64,000 bases of DNA. Source: CBDESM01 sp965205165 (lineage in GTDB: Bacteria; Chloroflexota; Dehalococcoidia; Bin125). Made by a program: the position numbers and the translations under genes. The DNA is taken from positions 2,789,869 through 2,853,868 of the forward strand of contig OZ242037.1 of assembly GCA_965205165.1 (NCBI GenBank), read 5' to 3'. Within the stretch, counting starts at the first letter, position 1; each line of letters opens with the position of its first letter. Below the pieces are notes generated by a model that saw nothing but the letters and a program-made list of their open reading frames with translations, was not told the origin of the DNA and did not search any database. Shown here one piece after another: positions 35,714 to 44,382 of this stretch.

Positions 35714-36904
35714 CTAGTCGTCCCAGCCGGCGGCGGCGAGGATGTCGGCGGCGCTGACGGGTTCGGATTCGGCGGCGGGCCGGCCGGGAGCGTCGCCGGC
35801 GGAAGCGGACCAGGCGGCGTTGCTCATGTGGAAGGGCGGGCCGGGGCCTTGGACCTGCGCGCCGCCGGCGTCGTAGGCGGCCCACCAGTCGCGGGCTTGG
35901 AGCTGGGGGTTGGCGGCGAGTTCGGGGATGGTCATGACCCAGCCGTAGGGGTGGTGGCGGGATTGTGCTTCGTGGAAGAAGGGTTCGACCTGCTTGCCGG
36001 CGACCCATTTGCGGAGGATTTGCATGGAGCGCTCGATCAGGAGGGGCAGGTTGGCGGGGTCGGCGTATTTTTCGTCGAAGAGGTCTTCGTGGACGTCCTC
36101 TTCGGCGAGCCAGGCGAGCTGCTTTTGGAAGTCGGGGGTGGGGGTGATCATGATCGAGCCGCCTTGGGCCTGCATGACTTGGTAGGCGTTGGACCAGTGG
36201 AGGGAGCCGCGGCGCTGGAGGTGGGGGGCTTGGGCGAAGGGGAGGAGCTCGTGGTACCAGGCCCACATGAGGACGTGTTCGAGGACGCTGGAGAGGGCTT
36301 CGTGGACGGAGACGGTGACGACTTGGCCTTGGCCGGTTTGGCGGGCGTGGCGGAGCGCGGCGAGGGCGCTGACGGCGGCGTAGACGCCGGCGACGAAGGC
36401 GTACTGGTCGCCGAAGAGTCGGAGGGGCGGAGTGTCGACATCGCCGCTGGTGGCGGCGACGCCGCCGAGGGCTTCGGCGACGAGGCCGGGGGCTAGGTAG
36501 CCGGCCCAGGGGCCGTCGGGGCCGAAGGATGAGACGTCGACGATGACGAGGGCGGGGCTGCGGCGGAGGAGCGCGTCATGGTCGAGGCCGGCGGCGGCGA
36601 TGCGGCCGGTGTCGAGGATGATGTCGGCCTCGGGGGCGAGGGCGATGATCGCGTCGGCTTCGGATTGGGCGCGGATGAAGCGTCGGCTGCTGGCGAAGAA
36701 GGCGTGCCAGAGGGATGCGCCGGTCTCGGAGTGATGGGGGCCTTTGGCGCGGAGCGGGTCGCCTGCGGGCGGTTCGAGGCGGATGGTCTCCGCGCCGAAG
36801 TCGGCGAGGAGCTTGCCGCCGTAGACCGCGCGGTCGTCGGAGAGGTCGAGGACGCGGACGGCGTGGAGCGGGCCGGCTGCGGGGTCTCGGGTCTGCTCGG
36901 TCAT
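35714..36904 (-). CDS. Second family III CoA transferase
   Basis: A 396-residue paralogue of the downstream gene. It begins with AVRVLDLSDDRAVYGGKLL and has SSFGPDGPWAGYL and the active-site region LFGDQYAFVAGVYAAVSAL with its conserved Asp, followed by RQTGQGQVVTVSVHEAL. The two are more diverged than a recent duplication would give, so they may form a heteromer or use different acids. TAGACT 7 nt before ATG suggests leaderless transcription. It is divergent from the acyl-CoA dehydrogenase, which points to a shared acyl-CoA pathway. Confidence 0.9.
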   Translation of the reverse strand: MTEQTRDPAAGPLHAVRVLDLSDDRAVYGGKLLADFGAETIRLEPPAGDPLRAKGPHHSETGASLWHAFFASSRRFIRAQSEADAIIALAPEADIILDTGRIAAAGLDHDALLRRSPALVIVDVSSFGPDGPWAGYLAPGLVAEALGGVAATSGDVDTPPLRLFGDQYAFVAGVYAAVSALAALRHARQTGQGQVVTVSVHEALSSVLEHVLMWAWYHELLPFAQAPHLQRRGSLHWSNAYQVMQAQGGSIMITPTPDFQKQLAWLAEEDVHEDLFDEKYADPANLPLLIERSMQILRKWVAGKQVEPFFHEAQSRHHPYGWVMTIPELAANPQLQARDWWAAYDAGGAQVQGPGPPFHMSNAAWSASAGDAPGRPAAESEPVSAADILAAAGWDD

Positions 36905-36911
36905 GGGCGGG

Positions 36912-36917
36912 AGTCTA
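36912..36917 (-). promoter_or_regulatory. -10 box of the CoA-transferase operon
   Basis: TAGACT (reverse strand) ends 7 nt before ATG 36904, in the divergent gap with the acyl-CoA dehydrogenase gene. The same promoter would also serve the ATPase and DUF4276 genes. Confidence 0.4.
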
Positions 36918-37019
36918 ATCGGCGCGGGCGGGGGCGGCCGGGGCAGGCGCGGGCGGCGGGGCGGCTCTGGTAGCCTCGGCGTGATTTCGGCGCGATGCTC
37001 GGATGCTCGGGGGTGCGAG

Positions 37020-38207
37020 ATGGAGTTCCGGTTTTCGGATGAGGATGAGGCGTTCCGGGGGGAGGTGGTCTCGTTCTTGGAGAGGGAGCTGCCGGAGGGG
37101 TGGGCGGATACGTCGGAGGGTCCGGCGGAAGAGGGGGCGGCGAATCGGGAGCGGTGGGAGTTCACGCGGGGGTTCCACCGGGCGCTGGCGGAGCGCGGCT
37201 GGCTGACGCTGGGCTGGCCGGAGGAGCACGGGGGGGCGGGGGCTGGGCCGGTGCGGCAGGCGCTGTTCAACGAGACGATGGCGCACTACCGGGCGCCGTC
37301 GTACAACCAGGGCGTGGACCGGGTGGGGCCGACGATCATCATGTACGGGACGCCGCAGCAGAAGGGGTTCTTCCTGCCGGCGATCCGCAACGCGGAGATT
37401 TCGTGGTGCCAGGGGTTCAGCGAGCCGGGTTCGGGCTCGGACTTGGCGTCGCTGCAGACGCGGGCGGTGCGGGACGGGGACGATTTCATCGTGAACGGGC
37501 AGAAGATCTGGACGTCGGGCGCGCAGCACGCGGACTGGATCTTCTGCCTGGCGCGGACGGATCCGGAAGCGCCGAAGCACCGGGGGATTTCGTTCTTCCT
37601 GATCGACATGAAGACGCCGGGGATCACGGTGCGTCCGCTGGTGAACATGGCGGACCGGCACCATTTCAACGAGGTGTTCTTCGAGGACGTGCGGGTGCCG
37701 GCGTCGAACATGGTGGGGGAGGAGCACCGTGGCTGGTACGTGGCGACGACGACGCTGGATTTCGAGCGATCGGGGATTTCGCGGGTGGTGAGCGGGGTGC
37801 GGCTGCTGGGGGAGTTGACGGAGCTGGCGTCGCGGCCGGGGCCCGATGGTCGGCGGCCGGCGGATGATTCGCGGGTGCGGCACAAGCTGGCGGAGCTGCA
37901 CATGGAGTTCACGGCCGGTCGGCTGCTGGCGTACCGGGTGGCGTGGATGCAGTCGCAGGGCTTGGTGCCGAACCACGAGGCGAGCATGAGCAAGCTGTAC
38001 GGGACGTTCGTGAACCAGCGTCTGGCGGGGATGATCAACATGCTGGGGCTGCACGGGCAGCTGTGGGGGGACGGGGAGCGTGCGCCGCTGGGCGGACGGA
38101 TGCCGGACGAGTACCTGAACGCGGTGCCGCTGACGATCGCGGCCGGGACGAGCGAGATCCAGCGGAACATCATCGCCACGCGGGGGCTGGGGCTGCCGCG
38201 GGGGTAG
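37020..38207 (+). CDS. Acyl-CoA dehydrogenase
   Basis: A 395-residue FAD enzyme that introduces a 2,3-double bond into acyl-CoA and passes electrons to ETF. The start is the ATG at 37020 (MEFRFSDEDEAFRGE). The middle domain has CQGFSEPGSGSDLASL and KIWTSGAQHADW, which bind FAD and substrate. The C-terminal helical domain ends in AAGTSEIQRNIIATRGLGLPRG, with the FAD-contacting GTSEIQR. Divergent CoA transferases suggest that acyl-CoAs are made and oxidised together. No ETF genes are present. Confidence 0.94.
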   Translation: MEFRFSDEDEAFRGEVVSFLERELPEGWADTSEGPAEEGAANRERWEFTRGFHRALAERGWLTLGWPEEHGGAGAGPVRQALFNETMAHYRAPSYNQGVDRVGPTIIMYGTPQQKGFFLPAIRNAEISWCQGFSEPGSGSDLASLQTRAVRDGDDFIVNGQKIWTSGAQHADWIFCLARTDPEAPKHRGISFFLIDMKTPGITVRPLVNMADRHHFNEVFFEDVRVPASNMVGEEHRGWYVATTTLDFERSGISRVVSGVRLLGELTELASRPGPDGRRPADDSRVRHKLAELHMEFTAGRLLAYRVAWMQSQGLVPNHEASMSKLYGTFVNQRLAGMINMLGLHGQLWGDGERAPLGGRMPDEYLNAVPLTIAAGTSEIQRNIIATRGLGLPRG

Positions 38208-38211
38208 GGGG

Positions 38212-38445
38212 CTATTCGGGGCGGGGCGGCCACTCGGCGAAGAGGAAATCGAGGTCGTCGTCGTCCAAAGGGCGGCCGTGGGACCAGTTGGCGATGACCT
38301 TCATCGCGTCGCGGAGGCGGTCCTGCTCTTCGCCGTTGAGTGGTTTGGTGTACCGCGGCTCTCTGAGTTCGTAACCAGCACCCATCACGAGGCTCGTGAT
38401 CTCTTGGTCAAGCGTCACGCCCATTGGCGGAGTCCGATCTGCCAT
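38212..38445 (-). CDS. Small ANW-repeat protein (77 aa)
   Basis: A 77-residue protein that is essentially one copy of a helical repeat found twice in the upstream 292-residue protein. Shared features are LDQE near residue 12, a central charged helix, then VIANWSHGRPLDDDD near the end. It may be a free-standing repeat protein, or a remnant of a second long copy whose front was lost. No good ribosome site precedes ATG. The 207 nt between it and the larger gene hold no frame I trust. It is convergent with the acyl-CoA dehydrogenase. Confidence 0.55.
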   Translation of the reverse strand: MADRTPPMGVTLDQEITSLVMGAGYELREPRYTKPLNGEEQDRLRDAMKVIANWSHGRPLDDDDLDFLFAEWPPRPE

Positions 38446-38652
38446 CCAGCATGTGCGGTTTGGTTTCAGCGTACCGCGCAGCCCGGGAACGAGTCGGCAC
38501 TAGGGCGCCGATCAAGGACTCGCGGGCTGGCTTGGCGAAGCAGGGGATGACGTCCTTTCGCCCCGCCGCGGGTGTCGGCGAAATCCATCGGAAGATCACC
38601 GACACTACGGGACCGATTCCTCTGCGGCTGAGCACTCACGGTCCTGTTTGGC

Positions 38653-39531
38653 TCAGCGGTCCGTGGAGAAGGAGTCGCGGACCATTCTCGCCCCCTCGTC
38701 GCTGTCCAACGGCAATCCACGTGCCCAGTTGGCGAGCAAGACGGCTGCGGCCTGAATCCGCTCGCGTTCCAGTTGGGTGACTTGGCGATCATCCAGCACC
38801 TGATCAGCCTGCCAAGAGATGCTGTTCAGCAGCCATCGGAGTTCTTGGTCCCAGCCCAGCGAGTACCGCCGGTCCCCGAAGGCATTGCGGACCTTCTTGG
38901 CCCCCTTTCTGCTGTTCAGCCTCACTCCGTGCGCCCAGTTCGCGATCAGGACAGCCCCGTCTGAGATTTGCCGACGATCTTTCTCGGCGATCCGGCGTTC
39001 GTCCACTACGCGATATGCCGTCCACGACACCCTGCGCAGCAGCCACCTGAGTCGCTGATCCCACGACAGGCGGGCGCAGACTTCGCGGATCGTGTCCGGC
39101 AACCCTGAGGGGGCATCGCCATCCAATGCGGGTGGTTCGCCGCCTGGCCGGTCGCGCCAGCGGCCGAGGTGCTCCAAGCCCTCATCCCGCAAAAGCGGGA
39201 GCGCGAAGGCAAGCACCGCACCGTTGCCCGCCTTCATGACGTTCGTCGGCCAGTCATCCGAAGCGGGCAGGCCGTTCAGGTACTGCTCGGCCTCGTCCGC
39301 GGCGACGTCCTCCCAGGTGCTGCCGGTGTAGCGGTACCCGGCCTCTTCCTCGAACATCTCGATGATGCCCGTGGATAGGTGCGGCGCCAATTCCGGGTCG
39401 TGCCGCCGGTGTTCCTCCCGGTAGGCCAAGAAGGCGGCCGTCCACGCGCGGTTCTGGTCCGGGTTCTCGATCTCGCTCAGGAGGTTCTCCCAAGTGTCGA
39501 GGTTGTTGCCCGATTCGCAGTTGCAGGCCAT
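38653..39531 (-). CDS. ANW-repeat protein of unknown function
   Basis: A 292-residue protein starting at MACNCESGNN, with GGGAG 8 nt before ATG; upstream ATGs lack this. Residues 1-150 are acidic and helical with no known family. Residues about 155-292 hold two tandem 65-70-residue repeats of the form W-D-Q-x-L-R-W-L-L, S-W, D-x-R, then ANWA(H/R)G and a final charged helix. A third copy forms the 77-residue neighbour. + strand base use here is C-rich, opposite to all flanking genes, so the locus is probably foreign. Function unknown; the PLD-like nuclease lies 77 nt upstream on the same strand. Confidence 0.7.
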   Translation of the reverse strand: MACNCESGNNLDTWENLLSEIENPDQNRAWTAAFLAYREEHRRHDPELAPHLSTGIIEMFEEEAGYRYTGSTWEDVAADEAEQYLNGLPASDDWPTNVMKAGNGAVLAFALPLLRDEGLEHLGRWRDRPGGEPPALDGDAPSGLPDTIREVCARLSWDQRLRWLLRRVSWTAYRVVDERRIAEKDRRQISDGAVLIANWAHGVRLNSRKGAKKVRNAFGDRRYSLGWDQELRWLLNSISWQADQVLDDRQVTQLERERIQAAAVLLANWARGLPLDSDEGARMVRDSFSTDR

Positions 39532-39608
39532 TCCGGTGCTCCCATCTCGTCCGCGCGGCATCGGCAGCCGTCGCGGTCGAGCTGAGCTACAGCTGATCGG
39601 ATGGGATG

Positions 39609-40445
39609 TCAAGCTCGGATGTTCCAGCGGCCTTCCCGATCCTGCTCGATGCGGTTTTGGCGTTTGAGGTATTGCTGGGCGTTGCGGACGGCGTGCTTCC
39701 ATTTCTTGCCGAAGCGGATGCCGTTGATGATGCGGTCTTCGGCGTCGTTGCAGATGTCGGGGTGGGCGGATTGGATTTTCGGGTGCAGTTCGGCGGTGGA
39801 GAGGGGGCCGTTGCGGAGGAGGTAGAGGATGGTGTCGGCGATGATGGCGTTTTGGGATTTGCCGGATGCGCCGTGCTGCTGCTTCATCAGGTCGTCGAAT
39901 TTGCGCTCGGCGGGCGTGGGCGGTTCGCGGCCGGGGAGGGTCGAGCCGTGCTCGCGGCGGGCGTCGGCGGCGTGGCGGGCGGCTTCGCGCAGGTCGTCGG
40001 CGGAGATGAGCGGGCTGAGGCGGGCGTAGTCGAGGGCGTCGTCGGCGATTTCGCGGACGAGGTCGGGGGTGGTGACGAGCAGGCCGCGCTCGACGTTGTC
40101 GCGGAGGGATGCGCGGGTGAGGTTGCCGGAGGTGATGATGGCGGCGCGGTCGTCGGCGACGTAGACCTTGGCGTGGAGGCCGAGGACGTTGCGGATTTCG
40201 ATGTCGTGGGCTCTGCGGTGCGCTTCGGCGAGGACGGCGACGTCGAGCGCGCCGGTGCTGGCGGCGCGGGCGCGGAGGGAGGTGGAGACGCGCAGGCTGA
40301 CGTCGCGGGCGGCGAGTTCGTCCTCGAGCGCGCGCCAGCCGTGTTTCGTGATGAAGGGCGCGCTGATGATCAGGCGTTCGCCGGCGGAGCGGACGAGTTG
40401 GCGGAATTCGGATTCCCAGGGCGAGCGGATGATGGCCGCGGTCAC
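39609..40445 (-). CDS. PLD-like nuclease/phosphodiesterase with C-terminal winged helix
   Basis: A 278-residue protein from GTG 40445, which overlaps the NrtS-like stop by 4 nt (GTGA). The phospholipase D motif is single: HAKVYVADDRAAIITSGNLT, with His, Lys and downstream Ser/Asn, followed by LRDNVERGLLV. One HKD motif means it would act as a homodimer, like the Nuc and BfiI nucleases. After a linker (residues about 175-200), the last 80 residues (NAIIADTILYLLRNGPLS onward) look like a winged-helix DNA-binding domain. Likely a DNA- or RNA-directed nuclease, possibly defensive. Confidence 0.78.
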   Translation of the reverse strand: MTAAIIRSPWESEFRQLVRSAGERLIISAPFITKHGWRALEDELAARDVSLRVSTSLRARAASTGALDVAVLAEAHRRAHDIEIRNVLGLHAKVYVADDRAAIITSGNLTRASLRDNVERGLLVTTPDLVREIADDALDYARLSPLISADDLREAARHAADARREHGSTLPGREPPTPAERKFDDLMKQQHGASGKSQNAIIADTILYLLRNGPLSTAELHPKIQSAHPDICNDAEDRIINGIRFGKKWKHAVRNAQQYLKRQNRIEQDREGRWNIRA

Positions 40446-40756
40446 CGGATGGTTCCGGTGATGCGGGCGTTGCCCAGGGCGCCGAAGGTGGCTACCAGGA
40501 AGGGGACGCAGTAGGTGAGGGGGATGCGCCAGGCGAGGTCCCAGTGGAAGTCTTGGTCGATCAGGAGGTGGCCTTGGTTGATGGCGGTGAGGAGGGTGCC
40601 GACGAAGAGGGCGGTGAGGATGGAGCGGCGGAGCATGCGGCGGTTGCGGAGGGCGCAGCGCCAGCATTCGAGCAGCGGCTGGCGGGCGGGGGTGCGCATC
40701 AGGAACGGGATTTTGCCGTCGGCGAGGTGCGGGCAGGCGAGGATTTCGGCTGGCAT
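40442..40756 (-). CDS. NrtS-like small membrane protein
   Basis: A 104-residue protein with two membrane spans (about 48-62 and 77-95). The core RRSILTALFVGTLLTAINQG and the PLTYCVPFLVATFGAL segment match the NrtS family of small proteins implicated in nitrate/nitrite transport in marine cyanobacteria and other bacteria. The N-terminal 35 residues, with two Cys (LECWRCALR), are an extension. It overlaps the PLD-like gene by 4 nt. No nitrate-assimilation gene is near, so the transport role is tentative. Confidence 0.65.
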   Translation of the reverse strand: MPAEILACPHLADGKIPFLMRTPARQPLLECWRCALRNRRMLRRSILTALFVGTLLTAINQGHLLIDQDFHWDLAWRIPLTYCVPFLVATFGALGNARITGTIR

Positions 40757-40867
40757 GGCGGCAGGTTAGCGGGCGGGCGGCGGGGGCAGATCGAGGCTGG
40801 TGAGTCTCGTCCGGGCCATGGCGGGAGCAGGGGATCGATGCGGTGCCGGAGACGGGCCAGTCGGCAT

Positions 40868-40965
40868 CTTCGCGGCGTCGCTGGGGGAGATGCGGGAGGC
40901 GGGCCTGCCGGCGACTTCGCGGCGTCGTTTTGGGGAGGAAATGCGGGAGGCGGGCTGGGCGGCGG
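40868..40965. repeat. Two-copy imperfect direct repeat
   Basis: CTTCGCGGCGTCG followed about 10 nt later by ATGCGGGAGGCGGGC occurs twice, starting at 40868 and 40915. The gap between nrtS and the HAD gene holds little else apart from the -10 box at 40998. Confidence 0.55.
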
Positions 40966-40997
40966 CTTTGCTGGGGCGGATGCGGCTGGGGTTCTTC

Positions 40998-41003
40998 TAT
41001 GGT
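40998..41003 (+). promoter_or_regulatory. -10 box of the HAD gene
   Basis: TATGGT ends 6 nt before ATG 41010, so the mRNA is predicted to start at the initiation codon. Confidence 0.4.
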
Positions 41004-41009
41004 GCGGGG

Positions 41010-41411
41010 ATGAGCGGGCTTGAGATTTTCTTTGATGTGGATGGGACGTTGGTGGATTCGCGGCTGCATTTGCGGCCGTATGCGCGGGAGGTGATTCTGC
41101 GGTTGCGGGGGCGGGGGCACCGGGTGCACATGTGGTCGGGGTACGGGCCGCGGTGGGAGGTGGCGGAGCGGCACGGGCTTGCGCCGTTGTTCGAGCAGAT
41201 CATCGGGAAGCCGCTGTATTCGTTCCGGGAGCGGCTGGGGGAGTTCACGGAGGTGGAGCCGGATTTCGTGGTGGACGACCATCCGGAGATCGTGGAGGCG
41301 CTGGGCGGGTTCACGATCTCGCCGCCGGGGGAGCCATTGGATGAGGATCGCGAGATGCTGCGCTGCTACTTGCGGATTTTGCGGTTCGAGCGGGCGAGGG
41401 CGGACGCTTGA
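41010..41411 (+). CDS. HAD-superfamily hydrolase
   Basis: A 133-residue HAD-fold phosphatase-like protein. Motif I is FFDVDGTLVDS at residues 6-16, with nucleophile and acid/base Asp; the motif II region reads HMWSGYGPRWEVAE; the motif IV region VVDDHPEIVEAL carries acidic metal ligands. It is short and has no large cap domain. Longer upstream starts are rejected because the TATGGT box and codon bias support ATG 41010. Substrate unknown. It is convergent with the oligopeptide-binding lipoprotein. Confidence 0.85.
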   Translation: MSGLEIFFDVDGTLVDSRLHLRPYAREVILRLRGRGHRVHMWSGYGPRWEVAERHGLAPLFEQIIGKPLYSFRERLGEFTEVEPDFVVDDHPEIVEALGGFTISPPGEPLDEDREMLRCYLRILRFERARADA

Positions 41412-41447
41412 AGCGTTGGCTCGCGCGGTGAATCCGCGGTTGCCGCG

Positions 41448-43400
41448 CTACTCGGCGTCAGCGCTTGGGTCGGCGGCCGGTTCTTCGGGGGGCGGCTCCG
41501 GGGGCGGGGGAGGCTCGGGGAGGGCGCGGTCGGGTGGGTAGGTTTCGTGCCAGGTTTCGAGCCAGGATTGGGCGAGGCGGTGGTGTGACCAGGCGAAGTC
41601 GGCGGCGTTGTCGTGGAGGTGGAGGAAGGGCTTGCGGAGGCTGAGGCGCTTGCCGCTGGCGAGGGGGATGATCCATTGGCGGGCGTCGCCGGAGAGGAGG
41701 CGTTCTTGGACGCTGCGGGCGATCTCTTGGCGCGCTTCGAGGTCGAGGGTCGTACGCATTTGGTCGATTTGGGGGTCGAGGTCGCCGTTGCCGGGGCTGG
41801 GCTTGGGGACGGACCAGTTTTCGGGGCCGAGGGAATGGAGGGCGTCGAGCCATTCCCAGGTGGGGTCGGGGCGCTGGAGGGGGCGGCCGAAGCCGAGGTA
41901 GAGGAACTTGTCGCCTTGGGCGAGTTCGTCGAGGGCTTCGGCGATGGGGCGGTAGGCGGGGCGGATTTGGAAGCCGGCTTCTTCGAGCATGCCGGCTGCG
42001 GCCGCGGCGCTGCCGGGGAGGTGGGTTTCGAAGATGTCGCCGGCGACGAGGATGATGCCGGCGACGGCGTCGGGGCCGCCGGCGGCGGCGATCAGGTTGC
42101 GGGCTTCGGCGAGGTCGGCTTCGCGGTCGTCTCGGTAGGCGGGGAATTCGGCGAGGCGGTCGGACGGGAGGGCCCATTGGCCGAGGTGCGAGGGGATGAT
42201 GCCGTCGATTTGTCCGTCCTCGCCGTACCAGCGGTCGAGCAGGCGCTGGCGGTCGAGCGCGAGCGAGGCGGCGCGGGCGATGCGCCCGTCGGCGAGGGGT
42301 GCGAGCAGCTGGATGCCGTAGTCGAGCGGGGCTTCGAGCAGGATGTGGTCGGGTTCGTTTTCCTGGACGTTGCGGACGACTTGGTTGGCGGCGGGGAAGC
42401 CGAGCCAGTCGATCAGGCCGGTGTTGTAGGCGGCGACGACTTCGTCCTGGGGAGGGCCGGAGCAGATGAAGCCGGCGGGGTAGGCGCGGTCGCCGGTTCC
42501 CCACCAGTTGGGGGAGCGTTGGAGGGCGAGTTCGCCGTCGCGGGCGAAGGCGAGGGGGAGGTACGGGCCGGTGCCGCTGGAGCGCTGGATGTCCTCGCCG
42601 TCCTGTCCCCAGGCGTCGCCGTATTCGGCGGCGGCTTCGGGGCTGGCGATCCAGGCCCAGGGGCCGGAGTGGGCTTGGAGGAAGCGGACGTCGGGGCCGT
42701 CGCTGGTCATGCGGATGCTGCGGTCGTCGACGGGTTCGGCGGAGAAGGTGAGCAGGTAGTCGGGGCGGCGGACGAACTTGGGGTCGTCGGCGCCGGCGGC
42801 GTCGAGCGCGGCCTGCTGGCGTTCGACGTTGAAGCGGATGTCGTCGGCGAGGACGGGGCGGCCATTGGTCGGCGGGCGGTTCCAGAAGCGGGCGAGGGGC
42901 TGGAGCGTGAAGACATAGGTTTGCTCGTCGGGCGTTTCGGGGAGGGAGCAGAGGTCGGCTTCGAGTTCGTCGAGGCCGGCGGCGACGGGGCGGACGAGGC
43001 GGTTGTACATCAGGCTCATCACGGCCTGGGCTTGGCGGTTGCGGGCGCGATGGGGGTCCCAGAGGTCGATTTGGCCGAGGCCGAGCCAGAAGCGGGCGAT
43101 GCCGCCGGGGGTCGGGCCGGTCGGGGTCTGGGGGACGGACTGCTCTTCGGCTTGGGGCTCGGACTGCTGTTCCTGCTGGCCGGCGACTTCGATCTGGGTT
43201 TCGACCTGCTGCTGGGAGAGTTCTTGGGCGGACTGCTGGGCGGCGAGGTCGGCTTGGGGATCGTCATCGCCGCCGCAGCCGACGAGAGCGAGGCCGGCAG
43301 CGCCGACGCCTGCGCGGGCGGAGGCGGCGAGCAGCGTGCGGCGGCTGATGCGCCGGGCGCGGCGTTGCCATAACGGATTGAGGGAATGGTTGGCGGGCAC
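41448..43400 (-). CDS. ABC transporter substrate-binding lipoprotein (SBP_bac_5 type)
   Basis: A 650-residue extracytoplasmic solute-binding protein of the oligopeptide/nickel-type family. It starts at GTG 43400 and has a Tat-style N-terminus (ARRISRRTLLAASARAG) ending in the lipobox ALVGC. A Gln/Glu/Ser-rich linker follows (about 45-90), then the family core (FWLGLGQIDLWDPHRARN, LYNRLVRP, PLARFWNRPP). No permease or ATPase gene lies nearby, so it is an orphan receptor whose transporter is elsewhere or that has another role. It is divergent from the small membrane protein. Confidence 0.85.
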   Translation of the reverse strand: MPANHSLNPLWQRRARRISRRTLLAASARAGVGAAGLALVGCGGDDDPQADLAAQQSAQELSQQQVETQIEVAGQQEQQSEPQAEEQSVPQTPTGPTPGGIARFWLGLGQIDLWDPHRARNRQAQAVMSLMYNRLVRPVAAGLDELEADLCSLPETPDEQTYVFTLQPLARFWNRPPTNGRPVLADDIRFNVERQQAALDAAGADDPKFVRRPDYLLTFSAEPVDDRSIRMTSDGPDVRFLQAHSGPWAWIASPEAAAEYGDAWGQDGEDIQRSSGTGPYLPLAFARDGELALQRSPNWWGTGDRAYPAGFICSGPPQDEVVAAYNTGLIDWLGFPAANQVVRNVQENEPDHILLEAPLDYGIQLLAPLADGRIARAASLALDRQRLLDRWYGEDGQIDGIIPSHLGQWALPSDRLAEFPAYRDDREADLAEARNLIAAAGGPDAVAGIILVAGDIFETHLPGSAAAAAGMLEEAGFQIRPAYRPIAEALDELAQGDKFLYLGFGRPLQRPDPTWEWLDALHSLGPENWSVPKPSPGNGDLDPQIDQMRTTLDLEARQEIARSVQERLLSGDARQWIIPLASGKRLSLRKPFLHLHDNAADFAWSHHRLAQSWLETWHETYPPDRALPEPPPPPEPPPEEPAADPSADAE

Positions 43401-43539
43401 GGATTCACAGTATCGGCAGATCGGCGAATGCGCGAGAGCGGGCCGCCGGCGGGCGACTTGGCGGCTGGCTGGACGGTTGGCTCGGGGAGCGCCATACTGC
43501 GGGGGACGCGAGCGGGCAGATCGAGCGGGAGGAAGCGCG

Positions 43540-43875
43540 ATGCCGCCTCTGGTGCCTTCGTTTTTGATACCGCAGTGGTTGCAGGATGCACCGCTGCCGA
43601 TCAAGGCGGCGCTGCTGGCGCCGGGGATGGTCGTGGGCGCGGTGCTGGGGATCGTGGTGCACGCGATCCTGATCAACTTGGGTGCGGGGAACCAGCATCT
43701 GTCGAGCGCGGCGGGCGGGTTCGATGCGTGGCTGCTGTGGATCATCATCGCGGCGGGGCTGTTCATCGGGCTGGGGGCCGGCGGGTTCATCTACATCGGC
43801 GTGGGCTTGGGCGCGGATGAAGACGTGGAAGAGGGCGAGGAGCCGCACGGGGAGACTGGGATGCTGGAGCTGTAG
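43540..43875 (+). CDS. Small membrane protein with two spans
   Basis: A 111-residue protein with GGAGGAAG just before ATG. Two strongly hydrophobic helices (about 22-46 and 65-88; MVVGAVLGIVVHAILINLG and WIIIAAGLFIGLGAGGF) are joined by a short polar loop, and the tail is acidic (ADEDVEEGEE). No family is recognised. The first PIN cassette starts 28 nt downstream on the same strand, and its own TACCCT box lies within that gap. Confidence 0.68.
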   Translation: MPPLVPSFLIPQWLQDAPLPIKAALLAPGMVVGAVLGIVVHAILINLGAGNQHLSSAAGGFDAWLLWIIIAAGLFIGLGAGGFIYIGVGLGADEDVEEGEEPHGETGMLEL

Positions 43876-43890
43876 GCGGGCGGTTCGCGC

Positions 43891-43896
43891 TACCCT
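43891..43896 (+). promoter_or_regulatory. -10 box of PIN cassette 1
   Basis: TACCCT ends 6 nt before ATG 43903. The preceding GGTTCGCG is repeated in front of cassette 2. Confidence 0.4.
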
Positions 43897-43902
43897 GAGC
43901 GC

Positions 43903-44382
43903 ATGTCCGAGGAAGTGCGGGACTCTGCGGTTTCGGAGGCGCTTGCGCCGGCCTACGGGGCGACGGGGGTGGGTGCGCTGCGGCGGCGGCTGGAGGATTT
44001 CGACGGGTGGTTGCGGGAGGAGCGGCAGCGGGTGGTGGAGTGCGAGCGGGACGGGGAACGGCAGCTGTGCCTGCAGATTTGGGGGCGGGACCATTCGGAC
44101 ATCCGGGCGCGGTGGGAGGCTCGGTGGCATCGGCGTCCGCATCCGCCGTCGAACTACAAGTGGCTGACGCAGCTGCGATTTCCGATTGAGCGGGAGTGGA
44201 CGGAGGCGGAGATCGAGGAGGCGCTGGAGCAGGCGGCGCACCACGCACGGGAGATCAAGCGCTTGGAGTGCTTGAGCGAGTCGCCGGATCCGCCGCCGCC
44301 GGGGTATGAGGACACGGACTACGACCAGATGGACTGGTTGATGGACATGAAGCATTCGCTGTGGTGGCGCGTCAAAGTCTGA
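43903..44382 (+). CDS. PIN-cassette first gene, copy 1 (putative antitoxin)
   Basis: A 159-residue acidic, Trp-rich soluble protein of no known family. Blocks shared by all three copies are RRRLEDFDGWLREE, SDIRAR-EAR, WLTQLRFPIEREWTEAEIEE and a C-terminal DTDY-D-DW-MD segment. Its last 22 nt overlap the toxin gene start, a usual toxin-antitoxin layout in which the antitoxin comes first. It is twice the length of classic VapB and has no visible AbrB, RHH or HTH motif. The antitoxin role is inferred from order, overlap and the PIN partner. Confidence 0.65.
   Translation: MSEEVRDSAVSEALAPAYGATGVGALRRRLEDFDGWLREERQRVVECERDGERQLCLQIWGRDHSDIRARWEARWHRRPHPPSNYKWLTQLRFPIEREWTEAEIEEALEQAAHHAREIKRLECLSESPDPPPPGYEDTDYDQMDWLMDMKHSLWWRVKV

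Noticed and set aside
38446..38652. Possible extra ANW repeat or small gene
   Set aside because: No frame shows the repeat motif or coding bias; left as intergenic.
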